NCBI RefSeq assembly: GCF_004016445.2
Contig: NZ_SADT02000002.1
Location: 868,001-932,000, forward strand
Origin: Mesorhizobium sp. M2E.F.Ca.ET.219.01.1.1
Lineage (GTDB): Bacteria > Pseudomonadota > Alphaproteobacteria > Rhizobiales > Rhizobiaceae
Length of the DNA stretch: 64,000 nucleotides
Reading direction: 5' to 3'
Shown: positions 9,184 through 17,516 of the stretch, in pieces
Layout: each line of letters opens with the position of its first letter
Position numbering within the stretch: position 1 is the first letter of the stretch
The notes under the pieces: model-generated
The model's input: the letters and a program-made list of their open reading frames with translations, nothing else
Database searches by the model: none
What the model was told of the DNA's origin: nothing
Program-made: the position numbers and the translations under genes

Positions 9184-9330
9184 ATGACCAAAAACCTCGG
9201 CAATGCCAAACCCAGCGCTCCCGCCAAGGAGATAAGCGCCTCGCTGTTCAGCAGGGCGGCGCCGGCGCTGTTTCCGCTGGTGGTCGCGGCGCTCGGCTAT
9301 CTCGTCGGCCGGCATTATCTCGGCCTTTGA
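9184..9330 (+). CDS. Short single-span membrane protein (48 aa)
   Basis: An ATG at 9184 opens a 48-codon frame ending at TGA 9328-9330. The product has a polar N-terminus (MTKNLGNAKPSAPAKEI) and one hydrophobic helix (about 24-42, LFPLVVAALGYLVG), ending in a short basic tail. The clean polar-then-hydrophobic pattern and normal codon use suggest a real gene. The ribosome site is weak (a GGGG stretch about 9 bases upstream). No function is assigned. Confidence 0.5.
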   Translation: MTKNLGNAKPSAPAKEISASLFSRAAPALFPLVVAALGYLVGRHYLGL

Positions 9331-9741
9331 CGCGCGGCCGGCTGCAGGTGGTTTTCCAGTCTGATTGTAATTGGTCCGTTTCGGCCCTGCGCTTGAAGCT
9401 TTGGTCCTAGGGCCTAGGTCGTTCTTGCCCTTGCATGGGCGCGAGCGCATCCTTTCCTGCAGCCGGCGGCCTCGCAAACTCCGGTTAGGCCCGGCCGCCG
9501 AACCCAGTATCACCCCCCAAGGCTGCCGGGCCGCCCATCGCTCCGCGAGTTATGTCCGCCGGGGATCAGGCAGCGTAGGCGCCATAATCGTTTTTATTTC
9601 CCAGATTCCAAAAATCTGTTGAGTATCGGCGAGTGCCTTTGCACTAAAGAACGATCAGCTCCGCTTTTCGGCAACTTCGCGCGCTCTAGATCCTATTGGG
9701 TCTAGACATCAGATACTTGGGCCGAAGGGCAGGGGCCGTAT
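9331..9741. other. Intergenic region without a supported gene
   Basis: This 411 bp stretch has no convincing coding frame. It contains two adjacent CCTAGG hexamers near 9406-9418 and the TCTAGA pair listed next. CTAG-containing words are usually rare in such genomes, so their clustering here is notable. Confidence 0.5.
9685..9706. promoter_or_regulatory. Paired TCTAGA palindromes upstream of a small gene
   Basis: Two TCTAGA hexamers at 9685-9690 and 9701-9706 are spaced 16 bp centre to centre, about 36 bp before the ATG at 9742. The arrangement resembles a two-site operator. No protein is assigned. Confidence 0.3.
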
Positions 9742-9957
9742 ATGGTAACAAGCGAGCCAGACAGCGTCCGTGTAAAAGCCGTCAATGGCCAATGGATCGT
9801 GCGCGTCGTCGAGGGTGGCAGGCTGACGCAGCAAGTGTTCGATATTCACGAACAGGCCGAGAGCTTCGCCGAGGAGGAGCGGCTGCGATTGGGGCTTCCC
9901 GGGGAGCCACCGGCCGAGGAGCCGGCCGGGCCGCTGCAGAGCGGACTGGATGGCTGA
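9742..9957 (+). CDS. Small hypothetical protein (71 aa)
   Basis: The 71-residue acidic protein contains NGQWIVRVVEGG followed by a helix with FAEEERLRLGL, a pattern seen in short rhizobial proteins of unknown function in which a small beta-sheet is followed by a helix; this family impression is from memory and no named domain is claimed. An AGGGGC stretch lies about 8 bases upstream of the ATG. The C-terminus is Pro/Glu-rich. It stands alone between two long intergenic stretches, downstream of the TCTAGA pair. Confidence 0.6.
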   Translation: MVTSEPDSVRVKAVNGQWIVRVVEGGRLTQQVFDIHEQAESFAEEERLRLGLPGEPPAEEPAGPLQSGLDG

Positions 9958-10109
9958 GATCGTCGACGCTCATAGCCAACTGTGAAAATCCGGGACAAAT
10001 CGGCGGACGGCGCGCGGGCGTTGCATTTGCTTCGACGCACCGCTGCGCAAGGCCGCCCGCTGACCCCAAGCAGACATAGCTCGCCGGAGAGTGCGGTATT
10101 CCGCCTTCG

Positions 10110-10526
10110 CTATCCCAGATGTAGCGCCCTGAGCGTCGCCTTCATCCGCTCGAGCGCCGGCTCGCCACCGGCCGCGAGGTCATCGGCGATCCGGGCGAGC
10201 TTGTCGTCGGCCTTGCGGTGTTTGCTGCCCCACGCTCCCAGGGTAGCCAGCACCGGCAACAGGTCGATGCCGGCTTCGGTCAGCCGGTAGATCGCCTTCA
10301 GGCCATGGCTGGGATCGTCGCTGCGGGTGAGGATGCCTTCGTCCTGCAGCGTCTGCAGCCGTTCGGCCAGCGTGCGCGACGAGATGCCTTCGTCGGACTG
10401 CAGGAATTCGCGAAAATGCCGTTTCCCCGCGAAAGCCAGGTCGCGGATGATGAGCAGTGTCCAGCGGTCGCCGAGCAATTCGAGCGAGAGGCTGATCGGG
10501 CAGCCGGACCGTCCCTTGGTCGCCAT
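10110..10526 (-). CDS. HxlR family transcriptional regulator
   Basis: The 138-residue protein has the HxlR winged-helix pattern: CPISLSLELLGDRWTLLIIRD at the N-terminus, then HFREFLQSDEGISSRTLAERL as recognition region and a wing around ILTRSDDPSHG. The N-terminal Cys (residue 9) in the CPI motif is where HxlR-type regulators such as YodB and HypR sense electrophiles or oxidants. It is divergent from a DHFR-like reductase, with 96 bp between start codons, and the gap carries GTAAAT repeats that it probably binds. Most likely it represses itself and the reductase. Confidence 0.9.
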   Translation of the reverse strand: MATKGRSGCPISLSLELLGDRWTLLIIRDLAFAGKRHFREFLQSDEGISSRTLAERLQTLQDEGILTRSDDPSHGLKAIYRLTEAGIDLLPVLATLGAWGSKHRKADDKLARIADDLAAGGEPALERMKATLRALHLG

Positions 10527-10542
10527 TAATATGCTTCCATTT

Positions 10543-10604
10543 GTAAATCAATTTACTATTGACACCATTATCGCATTGCGTCAAATGGTTCCAAAAGTAA
10601 ATCA
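10543..10604. promoter_or_regulatory. Probable HxlR operator (GTAAATCA repeats)
   Basis: The divergent promoter region holds an inverted repeat GTAAAT-CA-ATTTAC at 10543-10556 and a further copy of GTAAATCA at 10597-10604. AT-rich inverted repeats of this kind are typical targets of HxlR proteins. The second copy lies just before the ribosome site of the reductase gene, a good position for repression. Confidence 0.55.
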
Positions 10605-10622
10605 TTGGCGAGGAGAACGAAG

Positions 10623-11210
10623 ATGAGGAAGCTGATCCTTCAGATGCAAATGTCGGTGGACGGCTTTGTCGGCTCCGATGAGGATCGTCGCTGGCAGCTT
10701 TGGGAATGGGGCGACGACAGCGCCTGGGACGAGGAGCTCAAACAGGATTTCAATGCCGTCTTCGCGACCGTCGACACCATCCTGTTGAGCCGCAAGATGG
10801 CGGAGGAGGGCTACCTTGCCCATTGGGGCAATGCGGCGAAGAAATATCCGAAGGATCGCTTCTATGCTTTCGCGCGGCGCATCGTCGAGGCTGAGAAGGT
10901 GGTGGCGAGCAACAGGCTCGGAGCTTCGCGCTGGGAACGGACACGGGTCGTAAGCGGCGACCTGCCGCGCGAGGTCGATGCGCTGAAGCAGGGAGAGGGC
11001 GGCGACATCGCGGTGTTCGGCGGCGCCGGCTTCGCCTCGGCGCTGATCGCCGCCGGCCTGGTCGACGAGTTCCAGCTCTTCATCAATCCAGCGGTGCTGG
11101 GCAGCGGCCGCCGCATCTTCCATCAGGGCGGATTTGCCAGGTTGAAACTCCTCGGCTCGAAGTCCTATGCCTGCGGTATGGTGGTAAGCCGCTACGCTCC
11201 GGCGCAATGA
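10623..11210 (+). CDS. Dihydrofolate reductase family protein (RibD C-terminal-like)
   Basis: The 195-residue protein matches the RibD C-terminal/DHFR-like family: MRKLILQMQMSVDGFVG at the start, TILLSRKMAEEGY in the middle, DIAVFGGAGFASALIAAGLVDE as the nucleotide-binding stretch and LGSGRRIF before the end. Such proteins are NADPH-dependent reductases of unsettled substrate and often pair with HxlR regulators. GAGGAGAACGAAG places a strong ribosome site before the ATG at 10623, so an upstream in-frame codon at 10605 is not used. It is divergently transcribed from the HxlR gene. Confidence 0.88.
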   Translation: MRKLILQMQMSVDGFVGSDEDRRWQLWEWGDDSAWDEELKQDFNAVFATVDTILLSRKMAEEGYLAHWGNAAKKYPKDRFYAFARRIVEAEKVVASNRLGASRWERTRVVSGDLPREVDALKQGEGGDIAVFGGAGFASALIAAGLVDEFQLFINPAVLGSGRRIFHQGGFARLKLLGSKSYACGMVVSRYAPAQ

Positions 11211-11264
11211 GGGGCCGAGACAGCGCAGAACGATCTGCCTTGAATCAATTCGGCAGCGTGCCTT

Positions 11265-11363
11265 CCTAAAGCACGTCGCGATCTTTCAGATTCGCTCATG
11301 CGCTTTAGGTTTTTGATTTTGCGCATGTCTCCCGAAACCGGTTACCACTTTCGGGAGACATGC
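11265..11363. repeat. RIME-like intergenic repeat with two hairpins
   Basis: Two adjacent palindromes form this element. The first has arms CCTAAAGC (11265-11272) and GCTTTAGG (11302-11309). The second has perfect 15-base arms, GCATGTCTCCCGAAA (11323-11337) and its complement (11349-11363), with an 11-base loop. The ACCGGTTACCACTTT core resembles short intergenic mosaic elements dispersed in Rhizobium and Mesorhizobium genomes. It sits downstream of the DHFR-like gene and touches the 3' end of the next gene. The family name is a recollection. Confidence 0.6.
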
Positions 11364-11364
11364 T

Positions 11365-11622
11365 TTAACCGGCTGTGCGGCCGTGTTTTTCTAAAGCCAG
11401 CAACCTGACATCGGCACTCTGACCGATGACCCGCAGCCACGCAACCCGCCGGCCGCCTTGCGGCCAGGGCATAGGATCATTCGCTACAGCGACGAACCAG
11501 CGCGCTTCACGCGATGTAAGTCCGATTAGCACCCGGCCGGCAAATTCCACCGGCGCGTCGTTGATCGTATCAACCACCGCCCAACTGTGATGGGGCGGCT
11601 CCTGCACCGCGACGAACCTCAT
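11365..11622 (-). CDS. Hypothetical protein (85 aa)
   Basis: The 85-residue frame starts MRFVAVQEPPHHSWAVVDT and includes FAGRVLIGLTSREARWFVAVAND, a plausible small alpha/beta protein of normal codon use. A GGGGG stretch lies about 7 bases before the ATG at 11622. The stop codon directly abuts the palindromic repeat. No known domain is recognised. Chance is not excluded for a frame of this size. Confidence 0.45.
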   Translation of the reverse strand: MRFVAVQEPPHHSWAVVDTINDAPVEFAGRVLIGLTSREARWFVAVANDPMPWPQGGRRVAWLRVIGQSADVRLLALEKHGRTAG

Positions 11623-11762
11623 TCGAGCCCCCGCTCTGATGAGATTCTAATATAGCAGACGCTGATTGTCGTTCCTATGACCTGGCTCACACAGGCGCAT
11701 AATTGCAGGGGACAATCCCGACCGGAACCCGCGCCGCCTTTCCTTACAGCGGCTGAGCCGCC

Positions 11763-13022
11763 TCACTGGCCCGCCTGGTCGGCATCCGTCAGCGTGCCGA
11801 GGAAGGCGACGATGTCGTCGATCTCGGCGTCGGTCAGCGCCGGCTTGTCGCCGGGTTTCTTGCCGTCGAAGGGCGGGTCGGTGTTGAGGTTCGGCCAGTA
11901 AGCCTTTGGCAGGTCGTCGAATTTGTGCACCGTACCGTCCGCCTTCTTCGGATACCAGCGCCCAGGATCCGTGTCGCGGCTGGCGTAGAAGGCGACCGCG
12001 TCCCGCAGCGTGTGGAAATAGCCATTGTGGAAGAAGCTTTTGCGCAAGGCCACGTTGCGCAGCGTCGGCGTCTTGAACAGGCCGCAATATTCGGCGCGGC
12101 CCTTGAAATCGGTGCGCAGCGGACCGCACAGCCCGAGGTCGAAGTAATCGGGATCGGCATTGGCGGGGATGGCCGGATTGCGCGGCACGGCGATCGCGAT
12201 CAGGCCATAATCGGTGAATTGCGGCGGCTCGCCGTCATTGGCTGGTTCGCTCAAGTGGCAGCTCGCGCAATTGCCCTTCACCTCGTCCTCGAACAGCATG
12301 CGTCCACGCAATTCCTGCGCCGAAAGCTGTGCCTTGCCGGCAAGGAAGGCGTCGTAGCGGCTGGAATAAGGATAGAAGTCGGTGCCGCTCTGCTCGAAGG
12401 TGCCGAGCGCTTCAACCGCCGCGTCGAAGGCGTCCTGCGGATGGTCGAAGACATCGACGCCGAAGGCCGCCTTGAAGGCGTCCGCATAGGGCGCCTTGCG
12501 CAGGCTGGCGGCCACCTGGGCCTCGTCCTTGTTGCCCATCTCGAAGGGCGAGAGCAGCGGGATCCTCGCCTGATCCTGGCCGTGGTCGGCGCGGCCATCC
12601 CAGGTCAGGCCGCCGGTCGGGCCGTTGTCGATGCTCTCGTCGCCTTCATCCTCGGAATCGTAAAAATGCTCGGTGAAGGATGGCGCCGCCTGCAAATAGC
12701 GCAGCGACGGCACCGCGCGAACGCCGGGCTGGTCGAGCTTGGCTCCGCCCATTTCGACCGGCGAGGCCGAGGCCGGTCCGAAGGCGTGGTTGGGATCGTG
12801 GCAGGACGAGCAGGCCTGCTTGCCGGAAGCCGAAAGCGAAGGGTCGAAGAACATCTGCCGCCCGAGCGCCGTCAGCGCTTCGGCGCGCGCATAGGCTTCC
12901 TGGCGTGACATCGGGCCGGGATGGACGCTGGAAGGCTCCGCGGTGTTGGCTGGCACGATGAAGCCGACGATCGAAGCCGCTGCAATGACGACCGCCCGGC
13001 TCTGCCATCTTCCCATCGTCAT
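11763..13022 (-). CDS. Di-haem cytochrome c peroxidase/MauG family protein
   Basis: The protein of about 419 residues has a signal peptide (hydrophobic segment about 7-24) and two haem c attachment motifs, CSSCH in the N-terminal domain and CASCH in the C-terminal domain, the arrangement of bacterial cytochrome c peroxidases and MauG relatives. FKTPTLRNVALRKSFFHNGYF toward the C-terminus is the usual loop of this family. It acts in the periplasm, reducing peroxide or oxidising a protein partner. I choose the ATG at 13022 because AGGA lies eight bases upstream; ATGs at 13031 and 13016 are close alternatives. It is divergent from a secreted phosphoesterase across about 205 bp, a pairing that may be functional. 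Confidence 0.88.
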   Translation of the reverse strand: MTMGRWQSRAVVIAAASIVGFIVPANTAEPSSVHPGPMSRQEAYARAEALTALGRQMFFDPSLSASGKQACSSCHDPNHAFGPASASPVEMGGAKLDQPGVRAVPSLRYLQAAPSFTEHFYDSEDEGDESIDNGPTGGLTWDGRADHGQDQARIPLLSPFEMGNKDEAQVAASLRKAPYADAFKAAFGVDVFDHPQDAFDAAVEALGTFEQSGTDFYPYSSRYDAFLAGKAQLSAQELRGRMLFEDEVKGNCASCHLSEPANDGEPPQFTDYGLIAIAVPRNPAIPANADPDYFDLGLCGPLRTDFKGRAEYCGLFKTPTLRNVALRKSFFHNGYFHTLRDAVAFYASRDTDPGRWYPKKADGTVHKFDDLPKAYWPNLNTDPPFDGKKPGDKPALTDAEIDDIVAFLGTLTDADQAGQ

Positions 13023-13227
13023 CGGTGCCATCCTGAATTCTGCCGGGAAGTAAGGAGGCAGTGCAAAAGATTGATGACCAGTCTTCGCGCTCACGAAACC
13101 GTGTTTGAGACGGCGCCAAATGTCACAAAGGTGATAAGGCATCGAAGTAGCTGGGTCCATCCTGTTCGTTATTCTCGCACACGCATAGCCGTCCTCCAGC
13201 CATTCCCCAGCCAAGAGGCACTTCCCA

Positions 13228-14760
13228 ATGACCCGGTCCCTTCTCTCCCTTTGCCTCGCCTCGACGGCGCTGGCATCGCTCTCTGCCGCTGCCCATGCGG
13301 CTCCTCCCGGCTACGACAAGATCGACACCGTCGTCGTCATCTATGCCGAGAACCGCAGCTTTGATAATCTCTATGGCGGCTTCCCCGGCGCGAACGGCCT
13401 GGCCAACGTATCGCCCGGCCAGGCGCTCCAGATCGACCGCGACGGCAAGCCGCTCTCCGAATTGCCGCCGGCCTGGGGCGGGCTGACCGGCAAGGGCGTG
13501 ACGCCGGCGGTGACGGAAGCGCAGAGCGCGCATCTTCCCAATGCCGTCTTCGCCATCGACGATCCCAAGGGTTTTAACGAGAACACCGGCGTCATCACAC
13601 ATGACCTGTGGCATCGCTTCTATCAGGAGCAGATGCAGATCGACGGCGGCAAGAACGACAAGTTCGTCGCCTGGGCGGATTCCGGCTCGCTGGTGATGGG
13701 CCATTACGATGGCTCGAAGCTGCCGATGTGGGCGATCGGCCAGAAATATGTGCTGGCCGACAACTTCTTCCAGGGCGCCTTCGGCGGGTCCTTCCTCAAC
13801 CACTTCATGCTGGCCTGCGCCTGCGTGCCTTATTATCCGAATGCCGACACCAGCCCAGCGAAGGGCCAGATCGCGGTGGTCGAGCCGGATGGTGTGACGC
13901 TGAAGCCGGCCGACAATTCGCCGGCCTCCGCACTTGGCGGCGTGCCGAAATTCGCCAATGACGGATCCGTCACGCCCGACTTCTACGCCGTCAACACCAT
14001 GCAGCCGCCTTATCAGCCGAGCGCCAACAAGCCGGTCGAGGGTGGCGACAAGGCGCTGGCCGATCCGTCGCAGCCGAACACGCTGCCGCCGCAGCACGAG
14101 ATCACCATCGGCGATCTCTTGTCGCTCAAGGGTATTTCCTGGGCCTGGTATTCAGGCGCCTGGCAGGCCGCGCTTGACGGCAAGAACGCGACGCCCGTGC
14201 CGAACTTCCAGTTCCACCACCAGCCCTTCAACTATTTCGCGGCTTACGCGCCAGGCACTGCCGCGCGCGCCGAGCACATCAAGGATGGCGGCCTCGGCGG
14301 CGAAGAGTTCATCAAGGCGATCGACGACGGCAAGCTGCCGCAGGTTTCCTTCTACAAGCCGCAGGGCAACCTCAACGAACATGCCGGCTATGCCGAGGTG
14401 ACCTCTGGCGATCAGCATCTGGCCGACATCGTTTCGCATCTGGAGAAGAGCCCGCAATGGCCCCATATGCTGGTCGTCGTCACCTATGACGAGAATGGCG
14501 GCTTCTGGGACCATGTTGCGCCGCCCAAGGCCGACCGCTGGGGCCCGGGCAACCGCGTCCCGGCCTTCATCATCTCGCCCTATGCCAGGATGGGCATGGT
14601 CGACCACACGCAGTACGACACCACCTCGATCTTGCGCTTCATCACCAACCGCTATGACCTGCCGGTGCTGCCGGGCATCGTCGCCCGCGACAAGGCGCTG
14701 CGCAACCACGACCAGCCGCCGATGGGCGACCTCTCCGCCGCGCTCGACCTGACGAAGTAG
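13228..14760 (+). CDS. Secreted phosphoesterase (phospholipase C/AcpA acid phosphatase family)
   Basis: The 510-residue protein has a signal peptide (cleavage after AAAHA, about residue 24). The mature part opens with IDTVVVIYAENRSFDNLYG, the metal-binding N-terminal motif of the phospholipase C/AcpA phosphoesterase family, and has the second metal motif VTYDENGGFWDHVAPP. Members hydrolyse phosphomonoesters or phospholipid head groups in the periplasm or outside the cell. A strong hairpin terminator follows the stop. The upstream gene on the other strand is a di-haem peroxidase; the shared promoter region shows no clear Pho box. Confidence 0.88.
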   Translation: MTRSLLSLCLASTALASLSAAAHAAPPGYDKIDTVVVIYAENRSFDNLYGGFPGANGLANVSPGQALQIDRDGKPLSELPPAWGGLTGKGVTPAVTEAQSAHLPNAVFAIDDPKGFNENTGVITHDLWHRFYQEQMQIDGGKNDKFVAWADSGSLVMGHYDGSKLPMWAIGQKYVLADNFFQGAFGGSFLNHFMLACACVPYYPNADTSPAKGQIAVVEPDGVTLKPADNSPASALGGVPKFANDGSVTPDFYAVNTMQPPYQPSANKPVEGGDKALADPSQPNTLPPQHEITIGDLLSLKGISWAWYSGAWQAALDGKNATPVPNFQFHHQPFNYFAAYAPGTAARAEHIKDGGLGGEEFIKAIDDGKLPQVSFYKPQGNLNEHAGYAEVTSGDQHLADIVSHLEKSPQWPHMLVVVTYDENGGFWDHVAPPKADRWGPGNRVPAFIISPYARMGMVDHTQYDTTSILRFITNRYDLPVLPGIVARDKALRNHDQPPMGDLSAALDLTK

Positions 14761-14777
14761 GCTAAGAGATCTCGTGC

Positions 14778-14802
14778 AAAAGGCCCGCTTGGCGGGCCTT
14801 TT
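14778..14802 (+). terminator. Rho-independent terminator after phosphoesterase gene
   Basis: Arms AAAAGGCCCGC (14778-14788) and GCGGGCCTTTT (14792-14802) form a perfect 11-bp stem with a 3-base loop. The A/T ends make it bidirectional, so it can also end the convergent GGDEF-EAL transcript. Confidence 0.85.
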
Positions 14803-14828
14803 GTCGTTCCGCCGGCAAGATCGCGTCG

Positions 14829-17264
14829 TCAGGCGGTAAGGGCGCGCGGTGCCTCGAAAAAGGCTGCGAGCTCGGACGCCGGCATCGGTCGTCCGAACAA
14901 CCATCCCTGCACGTCCGTGCAGCCGTTCTCCTTGGCCAGGCGGTACTGATCCTCGGTCTCGACGCCTTCGGCGGTCGTGGTCATGCCGAGCGTTGAGCCG
15001 AGATCGGCGACCGCCTTGACGATGGCACGGCTCTCGCTGCTTTCGCAGATCAGGCTGACGAAGCTGCGGTCGATCTTGATACGGTTGAACGGGAAGGACC
15101 GCAGATAGCTCAGCGAGGAGTATCCCGTCCCGAAATCGTCCATGGCGATGCCGACGCCGAGATCGCGCAGGCTGTGCAGGGTCTTGATCGTGTGCTCGTT
15201 GTGCGCCAGCAGCACCGACTCCGTGATCTCGAGCTCTAGCCGCGACGGCATGAGGCTGGAGGCTGCGAGCGCCGCGGCGACTTGAAGCGGCAGCCCTTGC
15301 TGCTTGAATTGGATCGGCGACAGATTGACCGCGACTTTGACGGGCAATGGCCATTGGGCGGCGTCGGAGCAGGCTTGCCGCAAGATCCATTCACCGAGCG
15401 CGTCGATAACGCCGGTCTCTTCCGAGAGGTGGATGAACTCCGACGGTGCCAGCAGGCCGAGTCGCGGATGGTTCCATCGTACGAGCGCCTCGAAGCCGGT
15501 AAGCTTAGACGTCATTGCCTCATGCAGCGGCTGGTAGTGGAGCACGAACTGATTGTCTGCCACGGCGACGGCCAGTTCAGCCTCGAGTTGGCGGCGCTCC
15601 TGAAGTCGCGCATCCATCCCCGGCTCGAACGACCGGCAGGTGCCGCGGCCTTCCATCTTGGCCTTGTAAAGGGCAAGATCGGCATTTCTGATCAGGACCT
15701 CGGAGCTCTGTCCGTCCTCGGGAAAGACGGCGATGCCGATGCTGCTGCCGATGTTGATCGTGTGGCCCTGAATGGAAAATTCGCCGGAGAGCGCATGGAT
15801 GACTCGGCTCGCCAGCCCTCCGGCCTGGTCGTCGTCATCGAACAGCAACTGCAGGATTGTGAATTCGTCGCCGCCGACCCTCGCCACCATGGCGGTTTCA
15901 CCGGCCTGCTGCTTCAGCCGCGCCGCCACGGCGCGCAAAAGCTCGTCGCCGACCGGATGGCCAAGCGTGTCGTTGACCGGCTTGAAGCGGTCGAGGTCGA
16001 TGCAATGCACGGCCAGCTTCTCGGCGTCCCTGAGACTGCGCAACGCCTCGTCCATCGTATCCGCCAGCAGCCTACGGTTCGGCAGGCCAGTCAGGATGTC
16101 ATGGGTGGCCAGGTGCTGGATCTCGGCTGTGCGTTCATCCACCCGCCGTTCCAGGGTCTCGGCGGCCTCTGTCTGCATCGACATCGTGCGCCCGATTGCA
16201 TACCAGCACACCAACGCCAGCAGGGTGACGATGGCGGTTGCGGCATAGCTCGCAAGTTCGAACTGCCGCACCGACTGGACATCGACATCGTTCTCGAACC
16301 GGCTGTTCGGGAATCCGGCCCAGAGCCGCCACGCGCTTCTCGGATCGTTGAGGGAAAGCGGGATCACTTCCGAATAGATCAGTTTTGGATCGGGGGCGGT
16401 GAAGGAACTTGTATCCGCCGCCAGCGACGTCGAAAGCCGATGCTGGTCGGACTCGAAACCGTAGTCCGCATTGACGATGACATAATCGGCGCTGGGCAGA
16501 AGCTTTCTCAGCGCCGAGGTAAGCATAATGGCCGAAACCGAGCCCCGCAGGCTGCCGTCGGCCGCGAAAACGGGAACCGACAGGATGAAGCCCGATCGGT
16601 CGGCGTCGTTGCCGCTGTGGATGAAGTCCGTGTTGTCGCAGGTGATCAGCTCTTTCGTGCCGATGATCGGTACGTTGAGCCCTTCGATATTGCTCGAAGT
16701 CGGATAGTTCGCCTTGAGCCAGGCAAGCTGCCTGGCGAGCTCGTGGTATTCATAGGTCTCGACCTCTTCGGGCGGACGCGTCAGCGATTGATTGTCCAGC
16801 GTTGCGAGTTTTTTGGCGCTGCTGGCGTCGGTCCTTGCCCTGGCGTTCACGATCAACTGGTCGAACTGGAGGATCGGCTCCTCCAGCTTTCCCGTCACCG
16901 GGTCGAAGCGATCGGGGTCGAAATCCAGCGGCAGGAAGTAGACTTCGGAGATGGAAACGTTGTTGGCCAGGTTGTTGTAGATCTGCTGGATCGTGGCGCG
17001 GCCTTCCTCGCCGAGATTCGTGCCATGGCGATCGAGGTTTTGCACGCTCGGCAGGTAGGTTAGGGTCCGGACATTCTCATAGATGGCGCGCAACGCGTCT
17101 TCGACGGTTTTGGCGGTTGCCCGCGATGCCGCCTGGGAGTTCTCGAGGTAGCGTTCCTTGGCGAGCGCGAAGTCGCGCTGAGAACGGATGTGCAACGCGG
17201 CCAGCGTCGCCGCGCCGGTCACCAGGATCAAAGCAAATCCGGTCATTCGCCAGAAGGCGTTCAT
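14829..17264 (-). CDS. Membrane GGDEF-EAL protein with periplasmic sensor domain
   Basis: The 811-residue protein has a transmembrane helix near 10-28, a periplasmic sensor of about 290 residues (probably a Cache-type fold), a second helix near 335-355, then GGDEF and EAL domains. The GGDEF half has VGGDEFTIL with an intact active-site motif and HDILTGLPNRR. The EAL half keeps FEALVRW, NLSPIQF, LEITES, DDFGTGYSSLSYL, KIDRSF and the EGVET loop, so both cyclic-di-GMP synthesis and breakdown are possible, although EAL activity usually dominates in such tandems. The ATG at 17264 follows AGGAGG by 8 bases; the TTG six bases earlier is not needed. No gene partner is evident. Confidence 0.93.
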   Translation of the reverse strand: MNAFWRMTGFALILVTGAATLAALHIRSQRDFALAKERYLENSQAASRATAKTVEDALRAIYENVRTLTYLPSVQNLDRHGTNLGEEGRATIQQIYNNLANNVSISEVYFLPLDFDPDRFDPVTGKLEEPILQFDQLIVNARARTDASSAKKLATLDNQSLTRPPEEVETYEYHELARQLAWLKANYPTSSNIEGLNVPIIGTKELITCDNTDFIHSGNDADRSGFILSVPVFAADGSLRGSVSAIMLTSALRKLLPSADYVIVNADYGFESDQHRLSTSLAADTSSFTAPDPKLIYSEVIPLSLNDPRSAWRLWAGFPNSRFENDVDVQSVRQFELASYAATAIVTLLALVCWYAIGRTMSMQTEAAETLERRVDERTAEIQHLATHDILTGLPNRRLLADTMDEALRSLRDAEKLAVHCIDLDRFKPVNDTLGHPVGDELLRAVAARLKQQAGETAMVARVGGDEFTILQLLFDDDDQAGGLASRVIHALSGEFSIQGHTINIGSSIGIAVFPEDGQSSEVLIRNADLALYKAKMEGRGTCRSFEPGMDARLQERRQLEAELAVAVADNQFVLHYQPLHEAMTSKLTGFEALVRWNHPRLGLLAPSEFIHLSEETGVIDALGEWILRQACSDAAQWPLPVKVAVNLSPIQFKQQGLPLQVAAALAASSLMPSRLELEITESVLLAHNEHTIKTLHSLRDLGVGIAMDDFGTGYSSLSYLRSFPFNRIKIDRSFVSLICESSESRAIVKAVADLGSTLGMTTTAEGVETEDQYRLAKENGCTDVQGWLFGRPMPASELAAFFEAPRALTA

Positions 17265-17516
17265 CCGCAAAGCCTCCTACAGTCTGCAAGAGATATCGCT
17301 TCACGGTTTAGGAACCGCTAATGTGCCTTAGCCCTTCATCGCAACCCGGATCGTGCGATCGATTTTCGAGCCCACGCGGCCAACGGCCGAAAGAGGTGGG
17401 AGGCCGTTCCCACCAGCTTTTCCAACGCTTCGCCTGCGCGACAGCCTGAATCAATCCGGCAGCCCGCGCCGCCATCTGCTTGCTTGCCTAGGATATTTCA
17501 CAAGTCGAGGCCGCGC

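Noticed and set aside
13090..13140. TGTCAC/GTGATA words as a Pho box for the phosphoesterase
   Set aside because: Only a single imperfect pair is seen, not the repeated CTGTCAT pattern.
15282..17063. A 593-codon plus-strand frame
   Set aside because: It is antisense to the GGDEF-EAL gene, whose motifs are intact on the minus strand.
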